Below are positions 1 to 8,771 of a stretch of DNA of 64,000 nt, piece by piece. Origin of the DNA: Caballeronia catudaia (GTDB lineage Bacteria; Pseudomonadota; Gammaproteobacteria; Burkholderiales; Burkholderiaceae); NCBI RefSeq assembly GCF_001544755.2, contig NZ_FCOF02000026.1, positions 28,112 to 92,111 on the forward strand, written 5' to 3'. The translations under genes were made by a program, and so were the position numbers. Below the pieces are notes generated by a model, which searched no databases, was not told the origin of the DNA, and was given only the letters and a program-made list of their open reading frames with translations. The number at the start of each line of letters is the position of its first letter. The stretch's first letter is position 1.

Positions 1-1143
1 CGCCCCCGCATCGACAGCCCGCGCAGCAACCAACGCCTCCCTCAACCGCTCAGCCTGCGGATAAGGCTGAAGCTCCAACCCAAGCCGCCCCCGGGCATCG
101 GCAACACAGGCTTGCAACGCCTCAGCAAACCGCGCCGGTTTCCGCAACGCATCGGAGCGTTCAAAAAGGCGCACAAGGGCCGCCGCGCCCATATCCATCA
201 CGCGATGAATATTGCCGTGCTCCCGCGCGACGAGCATCGCCAGATCGCGGCACTCGTTCGGCACACGCAGACGCTCGCACAACGGCCGCAACAAATCGAC
301 GCTGCGTCCTTCATGGCCGATGTGTCGCGGCAAGATATCCTCGGGCGTCGTCGCCTTGCCGAGATCGTGCGTCAGCGCCGCAAAGCGCACCGGCAACGCG
401 AAACCCTGCGACGCGGCGTAGTCCAGCACCATCATCACGTGCACGCCGGTATCGACTTCCGGGTGATAGTCGGCGCGCTGCGGCACGCCCCACAACGCAT
501 CGACCTCGGGAAGAATGCGCGCGAGCGCGCCGCAGCCGCGCAACACCGCGAACATGCGCGACGGCTTCTTCTCCATCAATCCACGCGACACTTCCTGCCA
601 GACGCGCTCGGGAACGAGCGCATCGACTTCGCCCGCCGCGACCATCTTCTTCATGAGCTCCGCGGTTTCCGGCGCGACATCGAAATCGGCGAAACGCGCG
701 GCGAATCGCGCGACGCGCAATATGCGCACCGGATCTTCGATGAACGCATCGCCCACATGCCTGAACAGCTTGTTCTTCAGGTCGCTTCGCCCGTCGAACG
801 GATCGATCACCGGGCCGGTGAGCTCGCCCGCCGGCGTCACCTCGCGCGCCATCGCGTTGACCGTGAGATCGCGCCGCGCCAGATCTTCCTCGAGCGTGAC
901 ATCCGGCGAATAGTAAAACTGAAAGCCGTGATAGCCCGCCGCCGTCTTGCGCTCGGTGCGCGCGAGCGCGTATTCCTCATGCGTCTCGGGATGCAGAAAC
1001 ACCGGAAAATCCTTGCCGACCGGGCGATAACCCTGCGCCACCATCTGCTCCGGCGTCGCGCCCACGACGACGTAATCGCGATCCATGACCGGCACGCCAA
1101 GCAGTTCATCGCGGATCGCGCCGCCGACTGCGTAGATGTTCAT
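1..1143 (-). CDS. cca: Multifunctional CCA tRNA nucleotidyltransferase / HD phosphohydrolase (C-terminus cut by window edge)
   Basis: Adds or repairs the 3' CCA of tRNAs. The reverse strand reads MNIYAVGGAIRDELLG at the start (nucleotide-binding GGxxRD motif), then a catalytic DRDYVVVG stretch. An EEDLARRDLTVNAMA motif (the family's EDxxRRD) follows near residue 85. An HD-domain segment, LTHDLGKATTPEDILPRHIGHEG, marks the long proteobacterial form that also has phosphatase/phosphodiesterase activity. 381 codons are present and the frame is open at base 1; the family is about 410 residues, so only about 30 residues are missing. Its ATG overlaps the TGA of the upstream GST gene as ATGA, implying translational coupling. 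Confidence 0.95.
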   Translation of the reverse strand, partial: MNIYAVGGAIRDELLGVPVMDRDYVVVGATPEQMVAQGYRPVGKDFPVFLHPETHEEYALARTERKTAAGYHGFQFYYSPDVTLEEDLARRDLTVNAMAREVTPAGELTGPVIDPFDGRSDLKNKLFRHVGDAFIEDPVRILRVARFAARFADFDVAPETAELMKKMVAAGEVDALVPERVWQEVSRGLMEKKPSRMFAVLRGCGALARILPEVDALWGVPQRADYHPEVDTGVHVMMVLDYAASQGFALPVRFAALTHDLGKATTPEDILPRHIGHEGRSVDLLRPLCERLRVPNECRDLAMLVAREHGNIHRVMDMGAAALVRLFERSDALRKPARFAEALQACVADARGRLGLELQPYPQAERLREALVAARAVDAGA

Positions 1144-1760
1144 CGCGCGCCCTCGCGCGCCCCGTCGATCCACGCCGCGACCGCCGGCAGCGCCGTGATG
1201 CGCTTGCCGTATTCGAGCGACGTCGCACTCAGTTTCGGCGCGTAGGTGTTGAAGCGCATGACGACCGGCGCGAACATCGCGTCCGCGATGCAGAATTCGC
1301 CGAAGAGAAACGGCCCGCCCGATTTCCCGAGACACTCGGCCCAGATCGCCTCGATGCGCGCAATGTTCGCGAGCACGTCCGGCGTCGCGCCCGTGCCCGG
1401 CGCGTGCGTGGTGATTTCCATCGGCATGTTCTGGCGCAGGTCCGCGAAGCCCGCATGCATCTCCGCGCTGACGCTGCGGGCGCGCGCGCGGGCAGCAGCC
1501 TCGCGCGGCCACATCGCGTGCCAGGGATGCATCTCGGCAATCGTCTCGGCGATCGCAAGCGATTCCCACACGGCATCGCCCGCATCGGTGACGAGGCACG
1601 GCACCTTGCCGGACGGCGAGACTTCGAGAATCTTCGACTTCGTGTCGGGCTGGCCCAGGCGGATCAGCGTCTCTTCGAACGGAATGCCGAAATGCTTCAG
1701 CAGAATCCAGGGACGCATCGACCAGGAAGAATTGAACTTGTCACCGATTACGAGTTTCAT
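1140..1760 (-). CDS. Glutathione S-transferase family protein
   Basis: A 206-residue two-domain GST. The N-terminal thioredoxin-like domain starts MKLVIGDKFNSSWSMRPW, where the SSWS serines sit at the position of the usual catalytic Ser. It carries the cis-proline segment SGKVPCL near residue 50 and the ES glutathione-binding pair near residue 66. An all-helical C-terminal domain follows. It is cytosolic and the substrate is unknown. It lies 18 bp after the NAD-binding epimerase-like gene and overlaps cca by 4 bp, so the three genes are probably one transcript. No clear ribosome-binding site is seen before the ATG. Confidence 0.9.
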   Translation of the reverse strand: MKLVIGDKFNSSWSMRPWILLKHFGIPFEETLIRLGQPDTKSKILEVSPSGKVPCLVTDAGDAVWESLAIAETIAEMHPWHAMWPREAAARARARSVSAEMHAGFADLRQNMPMEITTHAPGTGATPDVLANIARIEAIWAECLGKSGGPFLFGEFCIADAMFAPVVMRFNTYAPKLSATSLEYGKRITALPAVAAWIDGAREGAR

Positions 1761-1778
1761 GCGATCAGAAAAAGAGGA

Positions 1779-2735
1779 TTAACGATGCGCCGTAGCGCGA
1801 AAAGCGTTGAAGCGCGAGCGCGACGAATTGCCCGTCAGATACAGCGGCGCAATCGTCTCGATGCTCGCCGGCTCGTCGATGCCCAGTTCCGGCGAAAGCG
1901 GCCCGCTCGCGACGCTCGGCGTCTTCATCGAATCGAGATTGTCGCGCGAGATGATCGGTTGGCCGGGCGCCAGTTCCATCGTCATCGCCTGCAGGCGGCC
2001 GAGGCTTTCCGGCAGCTTGATAATGCGCGAATGCTTGCCGATGGTCGCGCCTGAAAAGCGCACGAGCTCCGCGAGCGTGTACACGCTCGGGCCCGCGAGC
2101 TCGTAGACCTGACGGTTCGCGGCGTCGAGGTCGAGCACGTTGACGATCGCCTTCGCCACGTCGCCGACGAACACGGGCTGGAACTCGGCGTCGGCGCACG
2201 CCAGCGGAATTACCGGGAACACGCGCTCCAGAAACGCAAACTGGTTGAGCAGATTGTCCTCGGGACCGAACACGACGGAACTGCGAAAGATAGTCCAGTC
2301 GAGTCCCGATTCGCGCATGATCTTCTCGCCATCGCCCTTCGAGCGCAGATACATGCTCGGGCCGTGAGGATCGGCGCCGATCGCGCTCATATGCAGCAAA
2401 CGCCGCACGCCCTTCGCTTCGCACGCGGCGGCGATCTTGCGCGGCAGCTCGACATGCGCCTTCGCGAATTCCGGGCCATACGGATCGTCGCGCCGCCCTT
2501 GAAGAACGCCGACGAGATTGATCACCGCATCGCTCTGATCGATGAACGCGGCGAGTTTGACGGGATCGTGAACATCGATTTCGATGACATCGACGGGCAG
2601 CAGCGTGAGATGCGCGGCGTTGACGCGCCGCCGCGTCGCGATGCGCACGGTCTTGCCGAGATCGACGAGCGCATTGACGAGATGGCTGCCGATGAAACCC
2701 GAACCGCCGATCAGCGCTACATGTTGGTGTCGCAT
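1779..2735 (-). CDS. Complex I NDUFA9-like NAD(P)-binding epimerase/SDR protein
   Basis: An atypical short-chain dehydrogenase of 318 residues starting MRHQHVALIGGSGFIGSHLV, with a classical GxxGxxG dinucleotide-binding motif. LLHMSAIGAD and the YLRSKGDGE segment replace the usual YxxxK active site, as in the NDUFA9 / UDP-sugar-epimerase-like subgroup. The ATG at 2735 is preferred over in-frame starts further upstream because AAGAGG precedes it at good spacing and the Rossmann motif begins at once. The exact substrate cannot be read from sequence; a role in quinone or respiratory-chain assembly is known for some relatives only. Confidence 0.88.
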   Translation of the reverse strand: MRHQHVALIGGSGFIGSHLVNALVDLGKTVRIATRRRVNAAHLTLLPVDVIEIDVHDPVKLAAFIDQSDAVINLVGVLQGRRDDPYGPEFAKAHVELPRKIAAACEAKGVRRLLHMSAIGADPHGPSMYLRSKGDGEKIMRESGLDWTIFRSSVVFGPEDNLLNQFAFLERVFPVIPLACADAEFQPVFVGDVAKAIVNVLDLDAANRQVYELAGPSVYTLAELVRFSGATIGKHSRIIKLPESLGRLQAMTMELAPGQPIISRDNLDSMKTPSVASGPLSPELGIDEPASIETIAPLYLTGNSSRSRFNAFRATAHR

Positions 2736-2790
2736 AGTTCGCCTCTTGGTCGCGGCCTGAAGAATGCGGCTCGAGTTCAGAACGGCAGGG

Positions 2791-2837
2791 CCGAAAATGA
2801 AAACGCCCGCGCGTCCTGTCATTCGACGCGCGGGCGT
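2791..2837 (-). terminator. Intrinsic terminator of slt
   Basis: A perfect 13-bp inverted repeat (arms 2803-2815 and 2825-2837, loop of 9) lies just after the slt stop. On the minus strand it is followed by the T-rich tail TTTTCATTTTC. This fits a Rho-independent terminator separating slt from the downstream epimerase-GST-cca unit. Confidence 0.85.
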
Positions 2838-2856
2838 GAGCTTCGCTGCGGGACGG

Positions 2857-4824
2857 TCAGGGAGCGATGTAGCCCAGACGCGCCTTCAACGACTGCGGAC
2901 GGCCTTCGAACAATGCCGCGTAATACACGGTGTTCGACAGCACGTTTTTCACGTAATCGCGAGTCTCGGTGAACGGGATCGTTTCAGCAAAAACCGCGCC
3001 CTCCACGGGTGCGCGCAAGTCCTGACGCCACTGCTTCGGTCGCCCCGGACCGGCGTTGTAGCCGGCAGTGGCGAGCACGGGCGAGTTGTCGAATTGATTG
3101 TAGATCATCGACAGGTAATTCGTGCCGAGCAGGATGTTCGTGTTGATGTCGTTCATCTGCGCGCGCGACACCGGACCGAGCCCAATCTTCTTCGCGACGA
3201 GCTGCGCCGTGCCGGGCATCAACTGCATCAAACCGCCCGCGCCCACTTCCGACTTCGCGTTGATGATGAAGCGCGATTCCTGGCGAATCAGCCCGTATGC
3301 CCATTCGATGTCGAGACCGGTGTTCTGCGCATCGCGCTCGACGATATCGCGGAACGGCGACAGATACCGCAGCGAGAAATCGTGCTCGGTCTTGGTCTTG
3401 TCGGCGGTGTTCACGGTGCGGTCGAACATCTCGATGCGCTTCGCATACTGCGCGGCCGCGATCAACTGGCGGTCGGTCATCGTGCGCAGCGGCCAGTTCC
3501 ATTCCCGGTTTCCTTCGAGCCGCATGTTGAGCGCATAGAAACGCTGCGACAGCGCGAAGCCGGGCACGGACTGCATCTGCGCGATTTCCGCATCCGATAC
3601 GGTCGTGCGCGGCGGCACCGTGATCTTCTGGCCGAGTTCTTCGAGCGCGAGCTGGCCGTAGAAGTTGTATTGATCGGCGATGGTCTGGAATTCCTGATTC
3701 GCCGTGGCCGCGTCGCCCGCCTGCTTCAGCGCACGCGCGTGCCAGTAAACCCACGCGGGCTGCGAGCGCAGCGTGGGCGGCATCTGTTCGATGGACCAGC
3801 GCACCATGTTCCAGTCGCCGACGAACAGCGCGCTTCTCGTGCGCCATTCATAAGCCGGGTTCGACAACTGCGCGTTCGCCGACAGCCGGAACCAGTCCGC
3901 TGCCGACGGCATGCGCTTGATCGCCGCCTGATAGCCGATCGTGCCCCAGCCGGTCGCGCGCTCGGCGGGCGTCAGGCTCGGCGCGACGGAGCTGAACGTG
4001 GCCGCGGCCATCGCCGGATCGTTGCGGGCCATGCGCGTGATCGCAAGCAGCGTGAGCTGATGCGCCGGCGTATTGGGCATCACGCCGCGCGCGAGATAGA
4101 GGGGCGGCTTGTTGACGGCGTCGTCGAAGAGCGTGTCCTTCGGCTTTTCCTGGCCGAGCGCATCCACGATGTTCGAGCCCGTGGACGTGTAGTTCTGCTC
4201 GTAGGCGAGGCGGATCTGCTGCCAGATGTCGTCGCTGGTGAACTGGCCCGACTCGGCGAGCGCGCCGATCAGATCGACGCAGCCGTCGCCGTACCATTTC
4301 GGCTCGACGAGCAGCGCGCGCGCCGCGTCCGCGACGTTCTCGCCGCGCGACAAACGCGCTTCGAGCGCATAGCACTTGACTTGCGTATCGTCGTTCAGAA
4401 CGAAACGCGAGTACTGCTGCTCGAAGTTCTTCCAGTCGTGACGGCTGCCGAGCACGACGAGATAGTCATTGCGCAAGCGGTCGGCGATCGCCTGGCCGTC
4501 GTAGCGCTGCAGGAACGAGAGCACCGGCGCGTCGGGCGCGTCGATGCGCGCGTGGCCTTGCGAATCGAAGAGCTGCGGCTTGATCGTGAAGTATTCGATG
4601 TAGCTCGGCGCCGGATAGTCCGGAATCTGCGCGGCGAGCGCGGCGGCCTTGCCGGCATCGTTCGCGCGCGCGGCGTCGCGCAGCTGCATGAAGATGCGGT
4701 CATCGGAGCCGGGCGAAAAATCAGCGTCGGGACGGACGGCGGAAGCCGTTCCGCAAGCGACGAGCGTCACTGCGGCAAGGGCTGCGCCGACCGCAAGATA
4801 TACTCGGTTGAGGCGTTTTGACAT
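2857..4824 (-). CDS. slt: Soluble lytic murein transglycosylase (lipoprotein-type signal)
   Basis: A 655-residue Slt70-type enzyme that cleaves peptidoglycan glycan strands to 1,6-anhydromuropeptides in the periplasm. The N-terminus MSKRLNRVYLAVGAALAAVTLVACG is a signal with a lipobox-like LVAC, so it is probably membrane-tethered. A long alpha-superhelical region follows, then the SLT domain: RQESRF with catalytic Glu near residue 516, GLMQLMPGTA, and YNAGPGRPKQW. The ATG at 4824 is chosen over a longer in-frame extension because the signal peptide starts there. Its start codon is only 19 bp from that of the divergent cyclo-ligase. Confidence 0.95.
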   Translation of the reverse strand: MSKRLNRVYLAVGAALAAVTLVACGTASAVRPDADFSPGSDDRIFMQLRDAARANDAGKAAALAAQIPDYPAPSYIEYFTIKPQLFDSQGHARIDAPDAPVLSFLQRYDGQAIADRLRNDYLVVLGSRHDWKNFEQQYSRFVLNDDTQVKCYALEARLSRGENVADAARALLVEPKWYGDGCVDLIGALAESGQFTSDDIWQQIRLAYEQNYTSTGSNIVDALGQEKPKDTLFDDAVNKPPLYLARGVMPNTPAHQLTLLAITRMARNDPAMAAATFSSVAPSLTPAERATGWGTIGYQAAIKRMPSAADWFRLSANAQLSNPAYEWRTRSALFVGDWNMVRWSIEQMPPTLRSQPAWVYWHARALKQAGDAATANQEFQTIADQYNFYGQLALEELGQKITVPPRTTVSDAEIAQMQSVPGFALSQRFYALNMRLEGNREWNWPLRTMTDRQLIAAAQYAKRIEMFDRTVNTADKTKTEHDFSLRYLSPFRDIVERDAQNTGLDIEWAYGLIRQESRFIINAKSEVGAGGLMQLMPGTAQLVAKKIGLGPVSRAQMNDINTNILLGTNYLSMIYNQFDNSPVLATAGYNAGPGRPKQWRQDLRAPVEGAVFAETIPFTETRDYVKNVLSNTVYYAALFEGRPQSLKARLGYIAP

Positions 4825-4843
4825 CGTTATTTCTGGAGCGCGA

Positions 4844-5473
4844 ATGGTCTTGAACCGGGTCCTGAGTTCGGAGGAAAGCATAGCACGCAACGTTTGCGAT
4901 CAACCCAAGAGCGAGCCTAAAAGCGCCCTGCGCGCAACGCTTCTCGCGACCCGCGAGGCGCAAAGCGAGCAGGCCGGCCAGGTCGCGAAGAACGCGGCGC
5001 TGGCGGTGCGCATCGAGGAAATGCTCGCGCGGCACGACGCGCGGTGCGTCGGCCTGTACTGGCCGGTCGCGGGCGAGTTCGACGCGCGCGCCGCGATGAC
5101 GCGCTGGCTCGCCGCCGACGCAACCCGCGGCGCAGCGTTGCCGGTGGTCGTGAAGCCGCATGCGCCGATGGTCTTTCACGCGTGGAGCGCACATGCGCCG
5201 ATGAAGGAAGGCCGCTATCGGATTCCGGTGCCCGCCGAAGAAAAAGTCGTGGTGCCGGACTTGCTGCTGATTCCGTGCGTCGGTTTCGATGCGCATCGGT
5301 ATCGTCTGGGCTACGGCGGCGGTTACTACGACCGCACGCTCGCCGCGTGGCCGGACGCGAAACGGCCGGTGACCATCGGCATCGCGTACGAATCGGGCAA
5401 ATGCGGTGCGTTGCCGCGCGAGACGCACGACATGCCGCTCGACGCGATCCTGACCGAATCCGCGATCTATTAA
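4844..5473 (+). CDS. 5-formyltetrahydrofolate cyclo-ligase
   Basis: ATP-dependent conversion of 5-formyl-THF to 5,10-methenyl-THF in one-carbon metabolism. The 209-residue product shows the family signatures: an N-terminal KSALRATLLATRE helix, the substrate-binding YWPVAGEFDAR segment, and the ATP-loop motif RLGYGGGYYDRTLA followed by a GIAYES strand. CTGGAG lies six bases before the ATG. The N-terminus is about 20 residues longer than many relatives, so a downstream start is possible. Its TAA shares the bases TTAA with the stop of the convergent regulator gene. Confidence 0.9.
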   Translation: MVLNRVLSSEESIARNVCDQPKSEPKSALRATLLATREAQSEQAGQVAKNAALAVRIEEMLARHDARCVGLYWPVAGEFDARAAMTRWLAADATRGAALPVVVKPHAPMVFHAWSAHAPMKEGRYRIPVPAEEKVVVPDLLLIPCVGFDAHRYRLGYGGGYYDRTLAAWPDAKRPVTIGIAYESGKCGALPRETHDMPLDAILTESAIY

Positions 5474-5982
5474 AGCGATGCCGCCGCGCGCGCGGCGGTA
5501 TCGTAGAGACCGGACGCATTGCGCATCAATTGCGCGGCCTCGCCGATCTGCTCGTTGGTGAGGCCGCTTTCGCGCAGCGTCTCGATGAGGCACGCCTCGC
5601 GCACTTCGCGATATTTGCCGCAAAGCTCGCGCCCCGCCGCGGTCGCGGAAAAGAACACTTCCTTGCCCGACTTCTCGCTTTGCACATAGCCGCGGGCGAC
5701 GAGTTTCTTCAATGCATACGTGGCAACGTGCGTGTCCTCGATGTTCAGCACGAAGCAGATGTCTGCGAGCTTCTTCTTGCGGTCGCGATGGCTCACGTGA
5801 TGCAGCAGCGACACTTCCACCGCCGTCATGTCCTTCGCGCCCGCCGCGGACATGCAGCGCACCATCCAGCGATTGAACGCGTTGCCGGCCATGATGAGCC
5901 CGTATTCGAATTCAGACAGTTCCGCGCTGGCTTCGGAGACGAGATGCTCGGACGAAACGATCTTGGTGGGATGGCGCGGCAT
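5470..5982 (-). CDS. Winged-helix (MarR-like) transcriptional regulator
   Basis: A 170-residue predicted DNA-binding protein starting MPRHPTKIVSSEHLVSE. The central part (MTAVEVSLLHHVSHRDRKKKLADICFVLNIEDTHVATYALKKLVARGYVQ) is a winged helix, with the recognition helix around THVATYALKKL and a wing at EKSGKEVFFSATAAG. The ATG at 5982 is preferred to a TTG further upstream. It is divergent to pxpB across a 182-bp spacer carrying three tandem 11-bp repeats, so it may control the 5-oxoprolinase genes or itself; this is inference. Confidence 0.85.
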   Translation of the reverse strand: MPRHPTKIVSSEHLVSEASAELSEFEYGLIMAGNAFNRWMVRCMSAAGAKDMTAVEVSLLHHVSHRDRKKKLADICFVLNIEDTHVATYALKKLVARGYVQSEKSGKEVFFSATAAGRELCGKYREVREACLIETLRESGLTNEQIGEAAQLMRNASGLYDTAARAAASL

Positions 5983-6064
5983 GGCGGGGACCGATGTGAA
6001 GTGCGTTGGAGTGTAGCGCAACGTCTTTTTACGAGCGAAAAGAGCGCCTCGGCGAAAACGTTAA

Positions 6065-6097
6065 TTGATAATTTCTTGATAATTTATTGACAATGTA
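6065..6097. promoter_or_regulatory. Three tandem 11-bp repeats, candidate operator/promoter
   Basis: TTGATAATTTC, TTGATAATTTA and TTGACAATGTA start at 6065, 6076 and 6087, exactly one helical turn apart, in an AT-rich island inside GC-rich DNA. They lie between the divergent regulator (start 5982) and pxpB (start 6165). Regular 11-bp spacing suggests cooperative protein binding on one face of the helix; the binding protein is not known. The repeats also resemble -35 hexamers. Confidence 0.55.
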
Positions 6098-6164
6098 ACA
6101 TTCTGCGATGGCGTGAAGTCGATCGAACCGACGATTTTCGCGTTTTGCAAAGGCAATCGAAGGC

Positions 6165-6818
6165 ATGACGAAACCACGAATCCACCCCTTGGGCGACACC
6201 GCGCTCGTGTGCGAAGCCGCGCCGCCCGCCACGCTCGACTGCCAGCGCCGCGTGTGGGCGCTGGCGGAGCACGCGCGCCTGATGCCGCACGTCGTCGAAG
6301 TGGTGCCGGGCATGAACAATCTGACGATCGTGTTCGATCCGCTCGAAGCGGACTACGAAACGCTCGCCGCGCAACTGGAAACCGGCTGGGACGCAGCTCA
6401 GGCGACCGACATGGACAGCAGCGAAATCGAGATCCCGGTGCGCTACGGCGGCGCCGAGGGTCCCGATCTCGCCGCGCTCGCGAAACACACGGGCTTGTCC
6501 GTCGACGAAGTGGTGAAACGCCATACGCAAGCAGAATATGTCGTGTTCTTTCTGGGCTTTCAGCCGGGCTTCGCCTATCTCGGCGGACTCGATCCCGCGC
6601 TCGCGATGCCGCGCCGCGCCGAGCCGCGTCTGGAAGTGCCGGCGGGATCGGTGGGAATCGGCGGGGCGCAGACGGGGATATATCCGGCGGCGTCGCCGGG
6701 CGGCTGGCAATTGCTCGGGCGCACGGAGCTGAAACTTTTCGATCCAGCCAGAAATCCGCCGACGCTCATGCAGCCCGGCGACCGCGTGCGCTTCACGGCG
6801 CTGGAGGTGCGCGCATGA
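6165..6818 (+). CDS. pxpB: 5-oxoprolinase subunit B (KipI-like)
   Basis: Part of the ATP-dependent prokaryotic 5-oxoprolinase PxpABC, which opens 5-oxoproline to glutamate. The 217-residue product carries the cyclophilin-like carboxyltransferase C/D signature: HPLGDTALV near the start, VPGMNNLTIVFDP, then EYVVFFLGFQPGFAYLGGLDP and the glycine-rich VPAGSVGIGGAQTGIYPAASPGGW. AAGG precedes the ATG. The TGA overlaps the ATG of pxpC (ATGA). Confidence 0.95.
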   Translation: MTKPRIHPLGDTALVCEAAPPATLDCQRRVWALAEHARLMPHVVEVVPGMNNLTIVFDPLEADYETLAAQLETGWDAAQATDMDSSEIEIPVRYGGAEGPDLAALAKHTGLSVDEVVKRHTQAEYVVFFLGFQPGFAYLGGLDPALAMPRRAEPRLEVPAGSVGIGGAQTGIYPAASPGGWQLLGRTELKLFDPARNPPTLMQPGDRVRFTALEVRA

Positions 6819-7855
6819 TCGACGTGATTCGCGCGGGCGTGCTCACGTCCGTGCAGGATTTGGGCAGGCGCGGCTACCGGCATCTGGGCGTGAGCGCGGG
6901 CGGCGCGCTCGATGCGCTGTCGCTGGAAATCGGCAATCGCATCGTCGGCAATAAACCGGATGCGGCGGGCATCGAGGTGACGTTCGGGCCGACCGTGCTG
7001 CGCTTCAAACACGCGACGCGCGTCGCGATCACCGGCACGGATTTCGGCGCGACGCTCGACGACAAGCCGGTGTATTCATGGTGGAGCCTGCCGGTGCGCG
7101 CGGGCCAGGAACTGACGCTGCGCGCGGCGAAGCGCGGCATGCGCTGCTACGTGGCGATCGCGGGCGGCATCGACGTCCTGCCGATGCTCGGCTCCCGCTC
7201 GACCGACCTCGCCGCGTGCTTCGGCGGTCTCGGCGGACGCGCGCTGCGCGACGGCGACCGCTTGCCGGTCGGCGTGCCGCAGCCGCATAAGGGCATTGCG
7301 TTCTCGCCGGAAGAACCTGCGTTCGGCGTGAAAGCGCCGGCGTGGTGCAAGTTCGTTATCGTCGACGAACCCGTGCGGCGCGGACGTCATTCGCCGAGCC
7401 TCGCGTGGGCGCTGCCGGTCCGCGTGCTGCGCGGGCCGGAATACGACAGCTTCAGCGACGCGGCGCAAAAGAGTTTCTGGAACGAGGAGTGGACGATCAC
7501 GCCGAACAGCAACCGCATGGGCTTTCGCCTCGCGGGCACGGCGCTCGAGCGCAGGGAGAAGATCGAACTGCTGTCGCACGCGGTCTTGCCCGGCACGGTG
7601 CAGGTGCCGCCGAACGGCCAGCCGATCGTGCTGATGGGCGATGCGCAGACGACGGGCGGCTACCCGAAGATCGGCGCGGTCATCAAGGCGGATCTGTGGA
7701 AGCTCGCGCAGGTGAAGCTGAACGGCGGCGTGCGCTTCATCGAAACGTCGGTGGAAGAGGCGCGCCGCGCGCTTGCCGAGGAACGGCAATACGTGAGCCA
7801 GGTGGAAACGGCCATCGCGATGCACGAGGAGCGCATCGCGCGGGCGGGCGCCTGA
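6815..7855 (+). CDS. pxpC: 5-oxoprolinase subunit C (biotin-dependent carboxyltransferase family, KipA-like)
   Basis: A 346-residue partner of PxpB, starting MIDVIRAGVLTSVQDLGRRGYRHLGVSAGGALD. This matches the conserved KipA/urea-amidolyase-like N-terminus (QDxGRxGYxxxGVxxxGAxD). The C-terminal half has the conserved NRMGFRL and the PPNGQPIVLMGDAQTTGGYPKI motif. The start is fixed by the ATGA overlap with pxpB, although the frame is open well upstream. It acts in the cytosolic PxpABC complex. Confidence 0.95.
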   Translation: MIDVIRAGVLTSVQDLGRRGYRHLGVSAGGALDALSLEIGNRIVGNKPDAAGIEVTFGPTVLRFKHATRVAITGTDFGATLDDKPVYSWWSLPVRAGQELTLRAAKRGMRCYVAIAGGIDVLPMLGSRSTDLAACFGGLGGRALRDGDRLPVGVPQPHKGIAFSPEEPAFGVKAPAWCKFVIVDEPVRRGRHSPSLAWALPVRVLRGPEYDSFSDAAQKSFWNEEWTITPNSNRMGFRLAGTALERREKIELLSHAVLPGTVQVPPNGQPIVLMGDAQTTGGYPKIGAVIKADLWKLAQVKLNGGVRFIETSVEEARRALAEERQYVSQVETAIAMHEERIARAGA

Positions 7856-7919
7856 ATCGAAAGCCGCGCGGCAGACGCGACGCATCACACTCAACATTCA
7901 ACGGGACGACCGAAACATC

Positions 7920-8669
7920 ATGGAAATCGATCTCAATGCCGATCTCGGCGAAGGCTGCGGCTCCGACGAAGCGCTGCTCGATCTCGTGAGTTCAGCGAAC
8001 ATCGCGTGCGGCTGGCATGCCGGCGGCGCCACCGCGATGCGCGACTGCGTGCGCTGGGCCGTGGAAAAAGGCGTCGCCATCGGCGCGCATCCGAGCTTCA
8101 ACGATCCCGAGAATTTCGGCCGCAAGGAAATGGACCTGCCGCCCGAGGAAATCTACGCGGGCGTGCTGTATCAACTGGGCGCGCTGTCGGCGATCGCGCA
8201 GGCGGAGGGCGGGCGCATCGCGCACGTGAAGCCGCACGGCGCGCTCTACAACCAGGCGGCGCGCAGTCCCGAAATCGCCGATGCGATCGTCTCCGCCGTG
8301 CACGACTTCGACCCGTCGCTGCTCGTGTTCGGGCTCGCGAACAGCGGGCTCGTCGAAGCGGCGCGGCGCGCGGGGCTGGCCGCGATCGAGGAAGTGTTCG
8401 CGGACCGCGGCTATCGCGCGGACGGCTCACTCGTGCCGCGCAAGGAGCCGGGCGCGCTGCTCGACGACGAAAACGTCGTGCTCGACCGCACGCTCGCGAT
8501 GGTGCGCGAGCAGCGCGTGCAGGCCGTGTCGGGCGAATGGGTGGCCCTCAACGCGCAGACGATCTGCCTGCATGGCGACGGCGCGCACGCGCTGGATTTC
8601 GCCCGCCGCATTCGTGGCGCGCTCGCCGATGCGGGCATCGAAGTACGCGCGGCGCACGCCGACGCCTGA
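7920..8669 (+). CDS. pxpA: 5-oxoprolinase subunit A (LamB/YcsF family)
   Basis: A 249-residue YcsF-family protein with the diagnostic opening MEIDLNADLGEGCGSDEALLDLVSSANIACGWHAGG. Further motifs are GAHPSFNDPENFGR, HVKPHGALYN and EVFADRGYRADGSLVPR. With PxpB and PxpC it forms the ATP-dependent 5-oxoprolinase. It sits 64 bp after pxpC and before DUF969/DUF979, as in other Burkholderiaceae. Confidence 0.95.
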   Translation: MEIDLNADLGEGCGSDEALLDLVSSANIACGWHAGGATAMRDCVRWAVEKGVAIGAHPSFNDPENFGRKEMDLPPEEIYAGVLYQLGALSAIAQAEGGRIAHVKPHGALYNQAARSPEIADAIVSAVHDFDPSLLVFGLANSGLVEAARRAGLAAIEEVFADRGYRADGSLVPRKEPGALLDDENVVLDRTLAMVREQRVQAVSGEWVALNAQTICLHGDGAHALDFARRIRGALADAGIEVRAAHADA

Positions 8670-8771
8670 CGCTTCTCTCAGCGAGTTTCAACGCCCCGCC
8701 ATCCTGGGGCGTTTCAGCAAGAAAGCGCCCGATTCGAGGCGCGTCTTTTCCCTGTCAGTGTGGAGATCTCA

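Noticed and set aside
2764..4821. A 685-codon plus-strand open frame antisense to slt
   Set aside because: Slt is clearly coded on the other strand with signal peptide and catalytic motifs. The antisense product has no recognisable domain.
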